Shown here piece after piece: positions 1 through 5,873 of a stretch of 8,549 bases of DNA. Each line of letters begins with the position of its first letter. Positions within the stretch are counted from its first letter, which is position 1. Under the pieces are notes generated by a model. That model was not told the DNA's origin. It worked only from the letters and a program-made list of their open reading frames with translations, and did no database searches. The translations under genes and the position numbers were made by a program. This DNA is from Halanaerobiaceae bacterium (GTDB lineage: Bacteria > Bacillota > Halanaerobiia > Halanaerobiales > Halarsenatibacteraceae): positions 1 to 8,549 of the forward strand of contig PWHA01000212.1 of NCBI GenBank assembly GCA_003554685.1, given 5' to 3'.

Positions 1-840
1 ACCGGATATGACCTGAAAAAATTGATGATCGGTTCTGAAGGCACACTGGGCATAGTTACTGAAGCTACAATTAAGCTTCTGCCCAAGCCCACCAAAGAAG
101 TTGCCCTGCTGGTGCTTTTTGAAGATGCTGAAACTGCAATAGCTACCGTGCCTAAGATTATGACTGAAACAGGCATAATCCCCACTGGAATTGAGTTTAT
201 GGATCAGAGATCTGTCCGGGCTTCCTGTGAATACCTAAATGAACATCTTCCCTATCAGGATTGCGGTGCCATGCTTCTCATTGAAGTCGATGGCGCTGAA
301 GAGGAGCAGGTAGAAAATGATTACTTTAAGATTGGTGAAATTTGTGAAAAAAATGGGGCTCAGGAGGTATATGTCGCCGATAACCATACTACCAGGGAAA
401 GAGTCTGGGATGTTCGCCGAAATATTGCTGAAGCTTTTATGGTTGTCAGTCCCGAGCAGAGTTTAGAAGATATTGTTGTGCCAATAGCCAGTATCGCGGA
501 TTTGATTCCGGAACTGGATAGATTGAGCGATAAATATGATATTCAAATTCCCTGCTATGGTCATGCTGGCGATGGCAATTTACATGCCACTCTGGTGAAG
601 AATCCGGATCACAGTATGGAAAAATGGTATCAAATAGAAGATGAATGCCTGAAAGATCTATATGATGTCACCTACAAACTTGGGGGGACTATAAGCGGTG
701 AGCATGGTATTGGCTCAAAAAGGAAAAAATATTTTCCCGAAGCAGTTTCTGCAGTTGAGTTGGAATTAATGAAAAAGATAAAAAAGGCCTTTGATCCTAA
801 TAATATAATGAACCCGGGAAAAATATTTGATCTTGATTAA
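1..840 (+). CDS. glcD: FAD-linked D-lactate/glycolate dehydrogenase (GlcD/LctD-like), 3' part
   Basis: This is the C-terminal 279 residues of a flavoprotein of the GlcD/D-lactate dehydrogenase family; the reading frame is open from base 1, so the start lies upstream. The visible part begins in the end of the FAD-binding domain, with the GSEGTLG motif at visible residues 11-17, followed by the FAD-oxidase C-terminal domain. That domain carries the conserved GHAGDGNLH (187-195) and GGTISGEHGIG (228-238) signatures and the typical tail FDPNNIMNPGKIF. Family members oxidise 2-hydroxy acids (D-lactate, glycolate) with FAD and pass electrons to a partner such as an Fe-S subunit, quinone or electron-transfer flavoprotein. 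No truncation is seen at the 3' end. The lactate racemase downstream favours lactate as substrate; this is inference from context. Full-length relatives have about 460 residues, so roughly 180 are missing. Glycolate or another hydroxy acid remains possible. Confidence 0.93.
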   Translation, partial: TGYDLKKLMIGSEGTLGIVTEATIKLLPKPTKEVALLVLFEDAETAIATVPKIMTETGIIPTGIEFMDQRSVRASCEYLNEHLPYQDCGAMLLIEVDGAEEEQVENDYFKIGEICEKNGAQEVYVADNHTTRERVWDVRRNIAEAFMVVSPEQSLEDIVVPIASIADLIPELDRLSDKYDIQIPCYGHAGDGNLHATLVKNPDHSMEKWYQIEDECLKDLYDVTYKLGGTISGEHGIGSKRKKYFPEAVSAVELELMKKIKKAFDPNNIMNPGKIFDLD

Positions 841-925
841 TTCCACTGTTCCTGAAAATGAATTAGGGCTTAATATTTATAAGACAGAAAGACAAAAGTT
901 CATCATTAGAGTTTAACCGGTTTAG

Positions 926-987
926 TGGGGGCGGAATGCTCTGGTTTTTAAAACTGAGAGGACCGCCCCATTAATCTTTAATTTTTT
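926..987 (+). terminator. Hairpin, probable terminator of the dehydrogenase gene
   Basis: A G+C-rich outer stem pairs GGGGCGG (928-934) with CCGCCCC (963-969). An inner helix pairs CTCT and GTTTT with AAAAC and AGAG across small bulges. The downstream tract (971-987) is T-rich but broken by A and C, with its T6 run at the far end. The hairpin lies between the dehydrogenase stop and the SD of larA. It may end the upstream transcript or act as a leader structure of larA. Confidence 0.6.
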
Positions 988-1005
988 AAAAAGAGGTGAA
1001 AAATT

Positions 1006-2280
1006 ATGGATTTTAAAATACCTTATGGTCGAGAAGGCATAAATTTTTCTCTACCGGAGGAGAAGATTGCCGGGGTGCTAACTTCGAAAGCCAGTAAATA
1101 TGAGCCTGAACTGGAGCAGCAAGCACTGGTATATAGAGCCTTAGCCAGTCCGGCTGGATCGGAAAAATTATCTCAGCTGGCAAAAAATAAAGATGAAGTA
1201 GTAATTATTTGCAGTGACCATACCAGACCGGTCCCCAGCAGATTTATGATTCCTCCAATGCTAGCAGAGATAAGAGAAGGTAACCCCGATGCCAGCATAA
1301 AACTCTTGATAGCAACCGGTTTTCACAGGCCTTCCACCAGAGAAGAGCTGGAAGAAAAATTTGGAGAAAAAGTAGTTGAGAATGAAGAAATTGTAATTCA
1401 TAAAAGTACCGAAAAAAGTACTATGGTTGATTGCGGCATTTTACCTTCGGGAGGCAGATTAAGATTAAATAAAACTGCGGTGGAAGCTGATTTGTTAATA
1501 GCTGAGGGGTTTATTGAACCGCACTTTTTTGCTGGTTTTTCCGGCGGCCGTAAAAGTGTTTTGCCAGGAGTAGCCAGCAAGGAAACAGTCCTGGCCAATC
1601 ATTGCGGGGAGTTTATCGCTCATGAAAAGGCCAGAACGGGAATTTTTGAGGGAAATCCGATGCACAAAGATATGCTCTATGCTGCAGAAAAAGCGGACTT
1701 AGCCTTTATCTTAAATGTAGCAATTAATGAGAATAAAGAGATAATTAATGCCTTTGCAGGAGATTTTAAAGAAGCTCATGAAAAAGGCTGTGAATTTGTG
1801 GCTGAACTGGCAGGAGCCCGGGCCCTGCCTGCCGATATAGTGATAACTACAAATGGAGGGTATCCTTTAGACCAGAATATCTACCAGGCTGTTAAGGGCA
1901 TGACGGCTGCAGAAGCCACCTGTAAAGCAGGAGGGGTTATTATTATTGCGGCGGAATGTTCTGATGGTCACGGAGGTGAAAGCTTTTATAAAACATTTCG
2001 GGAAGCCAGTAGTGTTCAGCAAATAAGAGAAGATATTAAAAGCAGAGATAGAACGGAAACTGTTTCCGATCAATGGGAATCCCAAATACTGGCCAGGATC
2101 CTGGATAAATTTGAGGTGATTATGATTACAGAGGCACCTCAGGCAATGGTTGAAAATATGCACATGAGTAAAGCAGGGTCAATAGAGGAGGCTCTGGACC
2201 TGGCTGACAAAAAACTGGATAACAGAGATAGTTCAATAACTGTAATACCTGACGGTGTTGGTATTATTGTTCAGAAATAA
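1006..2280 (+). CDS. larA: Nickel-pincer lactate racemase (LarA family)
   Basis: The 424-residue protein matches LarA in length and motifs. Family knowledge: LarA interconverts L- and D-lactate by hydride transfer, using a nickel pincer nucleotide (NPN) covalently bound to a lysine. Residues corresponding to those important in the Lactobacillus plantarum enzyme are all visible, one position lower: D71 and R74 in SDHTRPVP, H107 in TGFHRP, H173 in EPHFFAGFSGGRK, the cofactor-bearing K183, nickel ligand H199, K297 in YQAVKGM, and W357. The protein is therefore expected to be active. The ATG start has the SD AAGAGGTG at 991-998. The enzyme is cytoplasmic, with no signal peptide. It follows the hydroxy-acid dehydrogenase, separated by a hairpin. 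The cofactor genes larB, larC and larE are not in the window. Some LarA homologues racemise other 2-hydroxy acids, so lactate is likely but not proven. Confidence 0.93.
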   Translation: MDFKIPYGREGINFSLPEEKIAGVLTSKASKYEPELEQQALVYRALASPAGSEKLSQLAKNKDEVVIICSDHTRPVPSRFMIPPMLAEIREGNPDASIKLLIATGFHRPSTREELEEKFGEKVVENEEIVIHKSTEKSTMVDCGILPSGGRLRLNKTAVEADLLIAEGFIEPHFFAGFSGGRKSVLPGVASKETVLANHCGEFIAHEKARTGIFEGNPMHKDMLYAAEKADLAFILNVAINENKEIINAFAGDFKEAHEKGCEFVAELAGARALPADIVITTNGGYPLDQNIYQAVKGMTAAEATCKAGGVIIIAAECSDGHGGESFYKTFREASSVQQIREDIKSRDRTETVSDQWESQILARILDKFEVIMITEAPQAMVENMHMSKAGSIEEALDLADKKLDNRDSSITVIPDGVGIIVQK

Positions 2281-2377
2281 TTTTAAACTTCTGATGCAGG
2301 TATTTTTTCTGAGGTATTGAATAATTAAAATAATCCTGTATCGATAAATAACAGCAAAACTTAAGGGGGTAGTTAAC

Positions 2378-3301
2378 GTGGATGAATATCTGATTGTTCT
2401 AAATAAAGATGAAGATACGGTACACATTATTGATATTGGGGAGCAAAGGATAACAAAAACTATTGAGGTGGATCACAATCCTCATGAAGTTGCGGTTATT
2501 CCAGAAAAAAACAAAACTTATATCACCTGCTCTCTGGGTAATAGACTGAATGTCATAGAAAACAAATCTTTTTCGATCATAAACAGGATTGACCATCAAG
2601 ATTTTAATTTTCCCCACGGCCTTGCTGTCACTCCTGATAGCAAGAGAGTATATCTGGCTTCAACCTATAGTGAAAAGATATTTATAATCAATACTGATTC
2701 CGATGAAATTGAAAATGTTTTTCCCACCCACCAGGATAAATCACATATGGTAGCCATAACACCCGGGGGAGATAGAGCCTTTGTGGCTAACATAGGCAGC
2801 AATAATGTTTCGGTGATTGACATAAATCAGGAGAAGGTAATAAATCATTTCCCGGTGGGAACTGCCCCGGAAGGTATTGCAGTCCATCCTCAAGGCAAAT
2901 TTTTATATGTTGCGAATCAGAAAGATGACTCTCTTTATGTTATTGATTTAGTAAATAAATATAAAATCCTGCATAAAAGAAGGCTGGGAAGTATTCCCAT
3001 CAGGATTGTTTTTTCACCAGATGGAAAATATGCTTTTATTCCTAACCGTAAATCGGGAGATCTCTCAGTTATTGAAACAGGATTTGCCAGGCAGGATCAG
3101 AAAATGCCCTGGGAAATCAAGAGAATTCCAGTGGGCATCTGGCCTGGGGGCACGGTTTTTGATGAGTCAGGGGAAAGAGCTTTTGTTGCCAATAATAAAA
3201 CCAATGATATTTCGATTATTGATGTGAGGAGTTTGACTGAAGAATCAATTCGAATATCTACCGGAATTCATCCAGATGGTATTGCCTACCTGAAAAAGTA
3301 A
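2378..3301 (+). CDS. YVTN-family seven-bladed beta-propeller protein, cytoplasmic
   Basis: The 307-residue protein consists of about seven repeats of roughly 40 residues. Each has a core like 'YVAN...DSLYVID...IPVG..P.GIAV.P.G', with clear copies at about 88-126, 133-169, 175-211 and 267-307. This is typical of YVTN/YncE-like or lactonase-like beta-propellers. The GTG start is set by the SD AAGGGGGT at 2363-2370, seven bases upstream. There is no signal peptide or membrane segment, although many YVTN proteins are exported, so this one is predicted to stay in the cytoplasm. It lies 97 bp after larA with no convincing terminator between them and may be co-transcribed with lactate genes. No catalytic motif was recognised; binding or scaffolding is possible, but the function is unknown. 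Confidence 0.85.
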   Translation: MDEYLIVLNKDEDTVHIIDIGEQRITKTIEVDHNPHEVAVIPEKNKTYITCSLGNRLNVIENKSFSIINRIDHQDFNFPHGLAVTPDSKRVYLASTYSEKIFIINTDSDEIENVFPTHQDKSHMVAITPGGDRAFVANIGSNNVSVIDINQEKVINHFPVGTAPEGIAVHPQGKFLYVANQKDDSLYVIDLVNKYKILHKRRLGSIPIRIVFSPDGKYAFIPNRKSGDLSVIETGFARQDQKMPWEIKRIPVGIWPGGTVFDESGERAFVANNKTNDISIIDVRSLTEESIRISTGIHPDGIAYLKK

Positions 3302-3651
3302 AATAAAAATAAAATAATTGATGATTGATACCGGTCTGCAGGAAATTTAAGTGGCAGCATAAAGGCAAGAAAGACAATTATGCTTTTCTCTCTGAGAAAA
3401 AACCGGATGATAGAAATTATTTATACAAGGACAGGTAAAGTAGCAAGCAGTATTTATTTATTGCAAAAACCAATAATTTTTATTTTTACTAAAAATTGAT
3501 TGTGAAGTTAAAAAAATATATTTTTACTTTTATATGCAGGAGATTTTCGCTGGAAAGAGAATACTATCTCAGTAAAATTAAATGAAATCTAATAAAATTT
3601 TCGAAGGGAGGATTTGACCCTGAAAAAAAAATAACAGGAGGAGGGGTGTAA
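3302..3651. other. 350-bp AT-rich spacer without a supported gene
   Basis: No supported gene was found. A 39-codon frame (3380-3499) lacks a good SD. A small hairpin pairs TTTTCTC (3384-3390) with GAGAAAA (3394-3400) but has no T-run after it. A weak -35/-10 pair, TTGATT (3496-3501) and TATTTT (3519-3524) with 17 bp between, could serve the gene at 3652. No clear terminator for the beta-propeller gene is visible. The 3' end contains two successive SD-like sites (3604-3611 and 3636-3644). Confidence 0.5.
3636..3644 (+). promoter_or_regulatory. Strong SD that fixes a TTG start
   Basis: AGGAGGAGG contains two overlapping perfect AGGAGG cores and ends seven bases before TTG at 3652. No ATG or usable GTG lies nearby in this frame; GTG at 3646 is followed at once by a stop. 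The TTG start is therefore well supported. Confidence 0.8.
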
Positions 3652-3843
3652 TTGGCCAAAGGAAGAAAAATTTATGTTAGAGTTAAGAAACCCGAAAACG
3701 GCATTTTGTATGTGGGAGAGAACTTTGAGTTAACCATTCCCAAAAACATAATGTCGATGGTGGATATTAATCCTGGTGATAAAGTTCATATCACCGTAGA
3801 GTCCGGCCGGAGATTTTCTTTACAAAAATACAGACCGGATTAA
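3652..3843 (+). CDS. AbrB/MazE-like swapped-hairpin small protein
   Basis: This basic 63-residue protein contains, at about residues 27-51, the pattern 'FELTIPKNIMSMVDINPGDKVHITVESG'-like (key elements: TIPK, a short helix, then NPGDKV and a beta strand). That pattern is typical of the SpoVT/AbrB swapped-hairpin DNA-binding domain found in AbrB and MazE antitoxins. The N-terminus is lysine- and arginine-rich (MAKGRKIYVRVKKP). Such proteins usually dimerise and bind AT-rich DNA. No toxin gene follows, so a stand-alone regulator is more likely than an antitoxin. The start is TTG with a very strong SD, and a strong terminator lies about 85 bp after the stop, so the gene appears monocistronic. 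The family call rests on motif reading, not on a search. Confidence 0.65.
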   Translation: MAKGRKIYVRVKKPENGILYVGENFELTIPKNIMSMVDINPGDKVHITVESGRRFSLQKYRPD

Positions 3844-3926
3844 CAGGTTGTTTAGTTGTTAGCCATATTTTACGGTCATTTGTGAAACTCTAATCAAGCA
3901 TAAAACTGCAAAAAAGCTTAAAAAAA

Positions 3927-3969
3927 TGGCGAAGTTATCTATTTTTTATAGGGAACTTCGCTGTTTTTT
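3927..3969 (+). terminator. Intrinsic terminator of the AbrB-like gene
   Basis: A perfect 8-bp stem pairs GCGAAGTT (3929-3936) with AACTTCGC (3954-3961). An inner CTAT/ATAG helix extends it, and TG plus six T residues (3964-3969) follow. An A-run precedes the stem, so some termination from the other strand is possible. Confidence 0.88.
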
Positions 3970-4009
3970 GTCAAAAAATAAAATTATAAAAACCAGAACT
4001 TAAACCCGG

Positions 4010-4038
4010 TTAAACCTTTTATAAATATGTGTTATAAT
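4010..4038 (+). promoter_or_regulatory. Extended -10 promoter for the EamA transporter gene
   Basis: A perfect -10 TATAAT (4033-4038) is preceded by the extended TG motif (TGT at 4030-4032). A poor -35, TTAAAC (4010-4015), sits 17 bp upstream. It follows the terminator at 3927-3969, leaving a leader of roughly 95 nt. Confidence 0.6.
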
Positions 4039-4139
4039 CAGATAAACATTTATAAACATGAATTTCTTGAATATTGTATTATATCTGGAAATATATAGAA
4101 TATTTATTTTTTAAGCAGGTACATAATTAGGAGGAGAAT

Positions 4140-5027
4140 ATGAAAGTCAGAGATTTTATTTCTCAGGGTTATATTTTGATACTGGCTGCTTCCTTTTTTT
4201 GGGGTACTTCCGGTACAGCCCAAACTTTTGCCCCCGAGGCTGCAACTCCCTTTGTTGTAGGAGCTGTCAGGATTGGACTTGGTGGAGGAGTCCTTTTTTT
4301 AACGGCAGCAGTGAGGGGCAAACTTCCAGACTTACATACCTGGCCTTTTAAGTTAACCTTTCTGGCAGCCTTAAGTATTGCGGCCTATCAGCTTTTCTTT
4401 TTTTCTGCGGTAGATATAACAGGAGTTGCTGTGGCTACTGTGGTCACCATGGGGAGCTCGCCGGTTCTGGCTGGAATATTAGCCTGGCTGGTTAAAGGGC
4501 AAAAGCCCGTTACAAGCTGGTATCCTGCTACAATACTGGCAATTTTCGGCTGTGTTTTATTGTTTTTACCTGAAGGTGAAACCGTTGTTGAACCTTCAGG
4601 GATACTGCTCTCGCTTGGGGGCGGCGGCGTCTATGCTCTCTATGCTTTACTCAGCAAGGATCTTCTGGAGGGACGACCAGCAGATACTGTTATGGCAATG
4701 GTGGGATTAATTGGGGGATTACTTTTAGTTCCAATTCTTATAATTAATAGACCTGAATGGCTGCTGGAAAGCAGGGGCTGGCAGGTTGCAGGCTACCTGG
4801 GAGTTTTTTCCATGGCCCTTCCCTATCTTTTATTTAATTTTGGCCTGATACTGGTTCCCGTTGCCAGTGCCATGACTCTCACTCTGGCAGAACCTATGAC
4901 AGCTGCCCTGCTTGGGATTTTGCTTGTTGGTGAAAGACTGACAATTTTAAACTACTTAGGTTTGATTTTAATTATGCTGGGCATATCTTTTTTATCCTTT
5001 GCAGGTCAAAAAGCTCATCAGAGTTAG
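4140..5027 (+). CDS. EamA-type (DMT superfamily) transporter
   Basis: The 295-residue protein is almost entirely hydrophobic, with about ten predicted membrane helices arranged as two EamA repeats (about residues 12-146 and 153-288). Family features visible are the N-terminal 'ILAASFFWGTSG' segment, the end of the first repeat 'ILAIFGCVLLF', and the C-terminal 'LAEPMTAALLGILLVGERL' followed by 'LGLILIMLGISFL'. DMT proteins of this type move amino acids, metabolites or drugs across the cytoplasmic membrane; the substrate cannot be read from sequence. The ATG start has the SD AGGAGGAG at 4129-4136. The gene has its own promoter and is followed by another promoter, so it appears to be transcribed alone. 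Length is normal for the family (about 290-300). Confidence 0.92.
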   Translation: MKVRDFISQGYILILAASFFWGTSGTAQTFAPEAATPFVVGAVRIGLGGGVLFLTAAVRGKLPDLHTWPFKLTFLAALSIAAYQLFFFSAVDITGVAVATVVTMGSSPVLAGILAWLVKGQKPVTSWYPATILAIFGCVLLFLPEGETVVEPSGILLSLGGGGVYALYALLSKDLLEGRPADTVMAMVGLIGGLLLVPILIINRPEWLLESRGWQVAGYLGVFSMALPYLLFNFGLILVPVASAMTLTLAEPMTAALLGILLVGERLTILNYLGLILIMLGISFLSFAGQKAHQS

Positions 5028-5032
5028 CAGGC

Positions 5033-5061
5033 TTGACTAAATAACTAAAATAAGAGATAAT
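5033..5061 (+). promoter_or_regulatory. Sigma-A type promoter for the 75-residue protein
   Basis: TTGACT (5033-5038) and GATAAT (5056-5061) are separated by exactly 17 bp; each differs from consensus at one position. Transcription would start near 5068, giving a leader of about 125 nt before the ATG at 5196. Confidence 0.7.
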
Positions 5062-5195
5062 GATAATAGATATTGCAATTTGCTCTATTGGGTTAATTAT
5101 GGTTGGATTAATGTAGAGGAATCGCTAGGCAATAAGCCATTTTATAATAAAAACCATAAATTTAAAATCTAGAATATCGAGAAAGGGTGATAAAT

Positions 5196-5423
5196 ATGTG
5201 CGGTAATATTGCAATGCTGGAAGATCTGAAGAAAGGTGCTGATCTCGTGAGGTTTGAAGACCATCTTTTCTTTGTCTGGGATGGAGAGGAAAATGTAAAA
5301 ATTTACAGTGAAGGCGGTCAGCTGATGGATGGCTTTCAGGTTGAAGAAAAGGCAATCCAGGAGACAGTTATAGCGGAAATTAATAATTATCTGGCCAAGA
5401 GAAAGGCAACCAGCAGAGCTTAG
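5196..5423 (+). CDS. Unrecognised 75-residue protein starting Met-Cys-Gly
   Basis: The family was not recognised. The ATG start is chosen because the SD AAAGGGTG (5182-5189) lies six bases upstream; a GTG at 5187 in the same frame sits inside this SD and is rejected. The protein is soluble and mixed in charge. It has an N-terminal MCGNIAMLEDL segment, a probable beta-rich middle (VRFEDHLFFVWDG, NVKIYSEGGQ) and a C-terminal amphipathic helix ending in a basic tail (LAKRKATSRA). The second residue is the only cysteine, so removal of Met would expose an N-terminal Cys. Nickel-binding CooT proteins and class II glutamine amidotransferases also start Met-Cys, but the rest does not match either well. 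The gene has its own promoter and a 115-nt trailer ending in a terminator. Confidence 0.75.
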   Translation: MCGNIAMLEDLKKGADLVRFEDHLFFVWDGEENVKIYSEGGQLMDGFQVEEKAIQETVIAEINNYLAKRKATSRA

Positions 5424-5522
5424 GGTTTAATAATTTTATTATTAAAAACAAATTTTTTCAACAAAAACAAATATTATATAAGCTGATATTATTTGGTTGT
5501 TTTTCAGGTTGATCAGGGTATA

Positions 5523-5564
5523 AAGCTGCCCGGATAAGGCGACCCCGCTAGGGGCGCTTTTTTT
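5523..5564 (+). terminator. GC-rich terminator with a competing upstream pairing
   Basis: AAGGCG and CCCC (5536-5541 and 5543-5546, one bulged A) pair with GGGG and CGCTTT (5551-5560) around a GCTA loop. Seven T residues follow (5558-5564). An upstream segment, AAGC-T-GCCC (5523-5531), can pair instead with GGGCGCTT (5552-5559), which would break the terminator. It ends the transcript from the promoter at 5033, or that of a small RNA in the trailer. Confidence 0.8.
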
Positions 5565-5586
5565 ATGGAAAAAATAAAAATAATGG

Positions 5587-5615
5587 TTGAAATATTTTGC
5601 TAAAAACAATAAAAT
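5587..5615 (+). promoter_or_regulatory. Sigma-A type promoter of the small-protein/GDPD operon
   Basis: TTGAAA (5587-5592) and TAAAAT (5610-5615) are 17 bp apart. They lie just after the terminator at 5523-5564 and about 55 bp before the ATG at 5670, consistent with a new transcription unit. Confidence 0.65.
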
Positions 5616-5669
5616 ATTATAAGTGGTGGAAGCAAGTAACTTTAGGCCGGGAGCAGGGAGTGATAAATA

Positions 5670-5840
5670 ATGAGCAGTATAACAGGTTTTAATTTTAGAT
5701 TATTAGATAAAGCAATATTACTGCTTCTTATACTAATTATATTTAGAACCAATGTGGATGGTGCTGCAGCATTAAGCGGATTTTCTAATGGTGCTACAAT
5801 AACTGTGCTGGCAATGTTTATTCCCATGGTAACAGAATAG
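5670..5840 (+). CDS. Small hydrophobic membrane protein, 56 residues, unrecognised
   Basis: A 56-residue frame starts at ATG 5670, with an SD-like GGGAG at 5656-5660 nine bases upstream, behind a good promoter. It begins MSSITGFNFRLLDKA, continues with a hydrophobic run ILLLLILIIF (about residues 16-25), then RTNVDG, and a second Ala/Gly-rich, mostly apolar stretch (about 32-54). It could cross the membrane once or twice. Its stop is 33 bp before the phosphodiesterase gene, with no terminator between, so the two are probably co-transcribed; its product may help or regulate that enzyme, which is inference. I do not recognise a family. Support comes from promoter, SD, spacing and plausible composition; chance hydrophobic frames do occur in T-rich DNA. 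Confidence 0.6.
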   Translation: MSSITGFNFRLLDKAILLLLILIIFRTNVDGAAALSGFSNGATITVLAMFIPMVTE

Positions 5841-5860
5841 AGGAGAAGGTCTATAATATA

Positions 5861-5866
5861 GAGGAG
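5861..5866 (+). promoter_or_regulatory. SD of the phosphodiesterase gene, within a duplicated motif
   Basis: GAGGAG lies seven bases before ATG 5874. The surrounding 11-bp ATAGAGGAGAA occurs twice (5837-5847 and 5858-5868); the first copy overlaps the stop codon of the 56-residue gene. A 13-bp palindrome, TCTATAATATAGA (5850-5862), overlaps the functional SD. Confidence 0.7.
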
Positions 5867-5873
5867 AATTAAA

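Noticed and set aside
926..987. Hairpin before larA as a nickel/cobalt or other known riboswitch
   Set aside because: A single bulged hairpin with a T-rich tail is explained by a terminator; no conserved aptamer sequence was recognised.
1398..1598. Minus-strand frames inside larA (also 1867-2163 and 2233-2427)
   Set aside because: They are antisense shadows of a well-supported gene, with no start signals.
3006..3227. Second plus-strand frame inside the beta-propeller gene
   Set aside because: It is out of frame with clear propeller repeats and has no SD.
3380..3499. 39-codon frame in the spacer after the beta-propeller gene
   Set aside because: Only a weak purine run precedes the ATG, and no promoter or family support was seen.
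5125..5355. Minus-strand frame of 76 codons opposite the Met-Cys-Gly gene
   Set aside because: It overlaps a gene with a good promoter and SD, and its own sequence looks like antisense translation.
5196..5423. Assignment of the Met-Cys-Gly protein as a CooT nickel protein supporting LarA
   Set aside because: Only the first two residues agree; the remaining sequence and length do not fit well enough to name it.
5850..5862. TATAAT in the gap before the phosphodiesterase as a promoter -10
   Set aside because: No -35 element lies at 16-18 bp upstream, and the gene is already served by the promoter at 5587.
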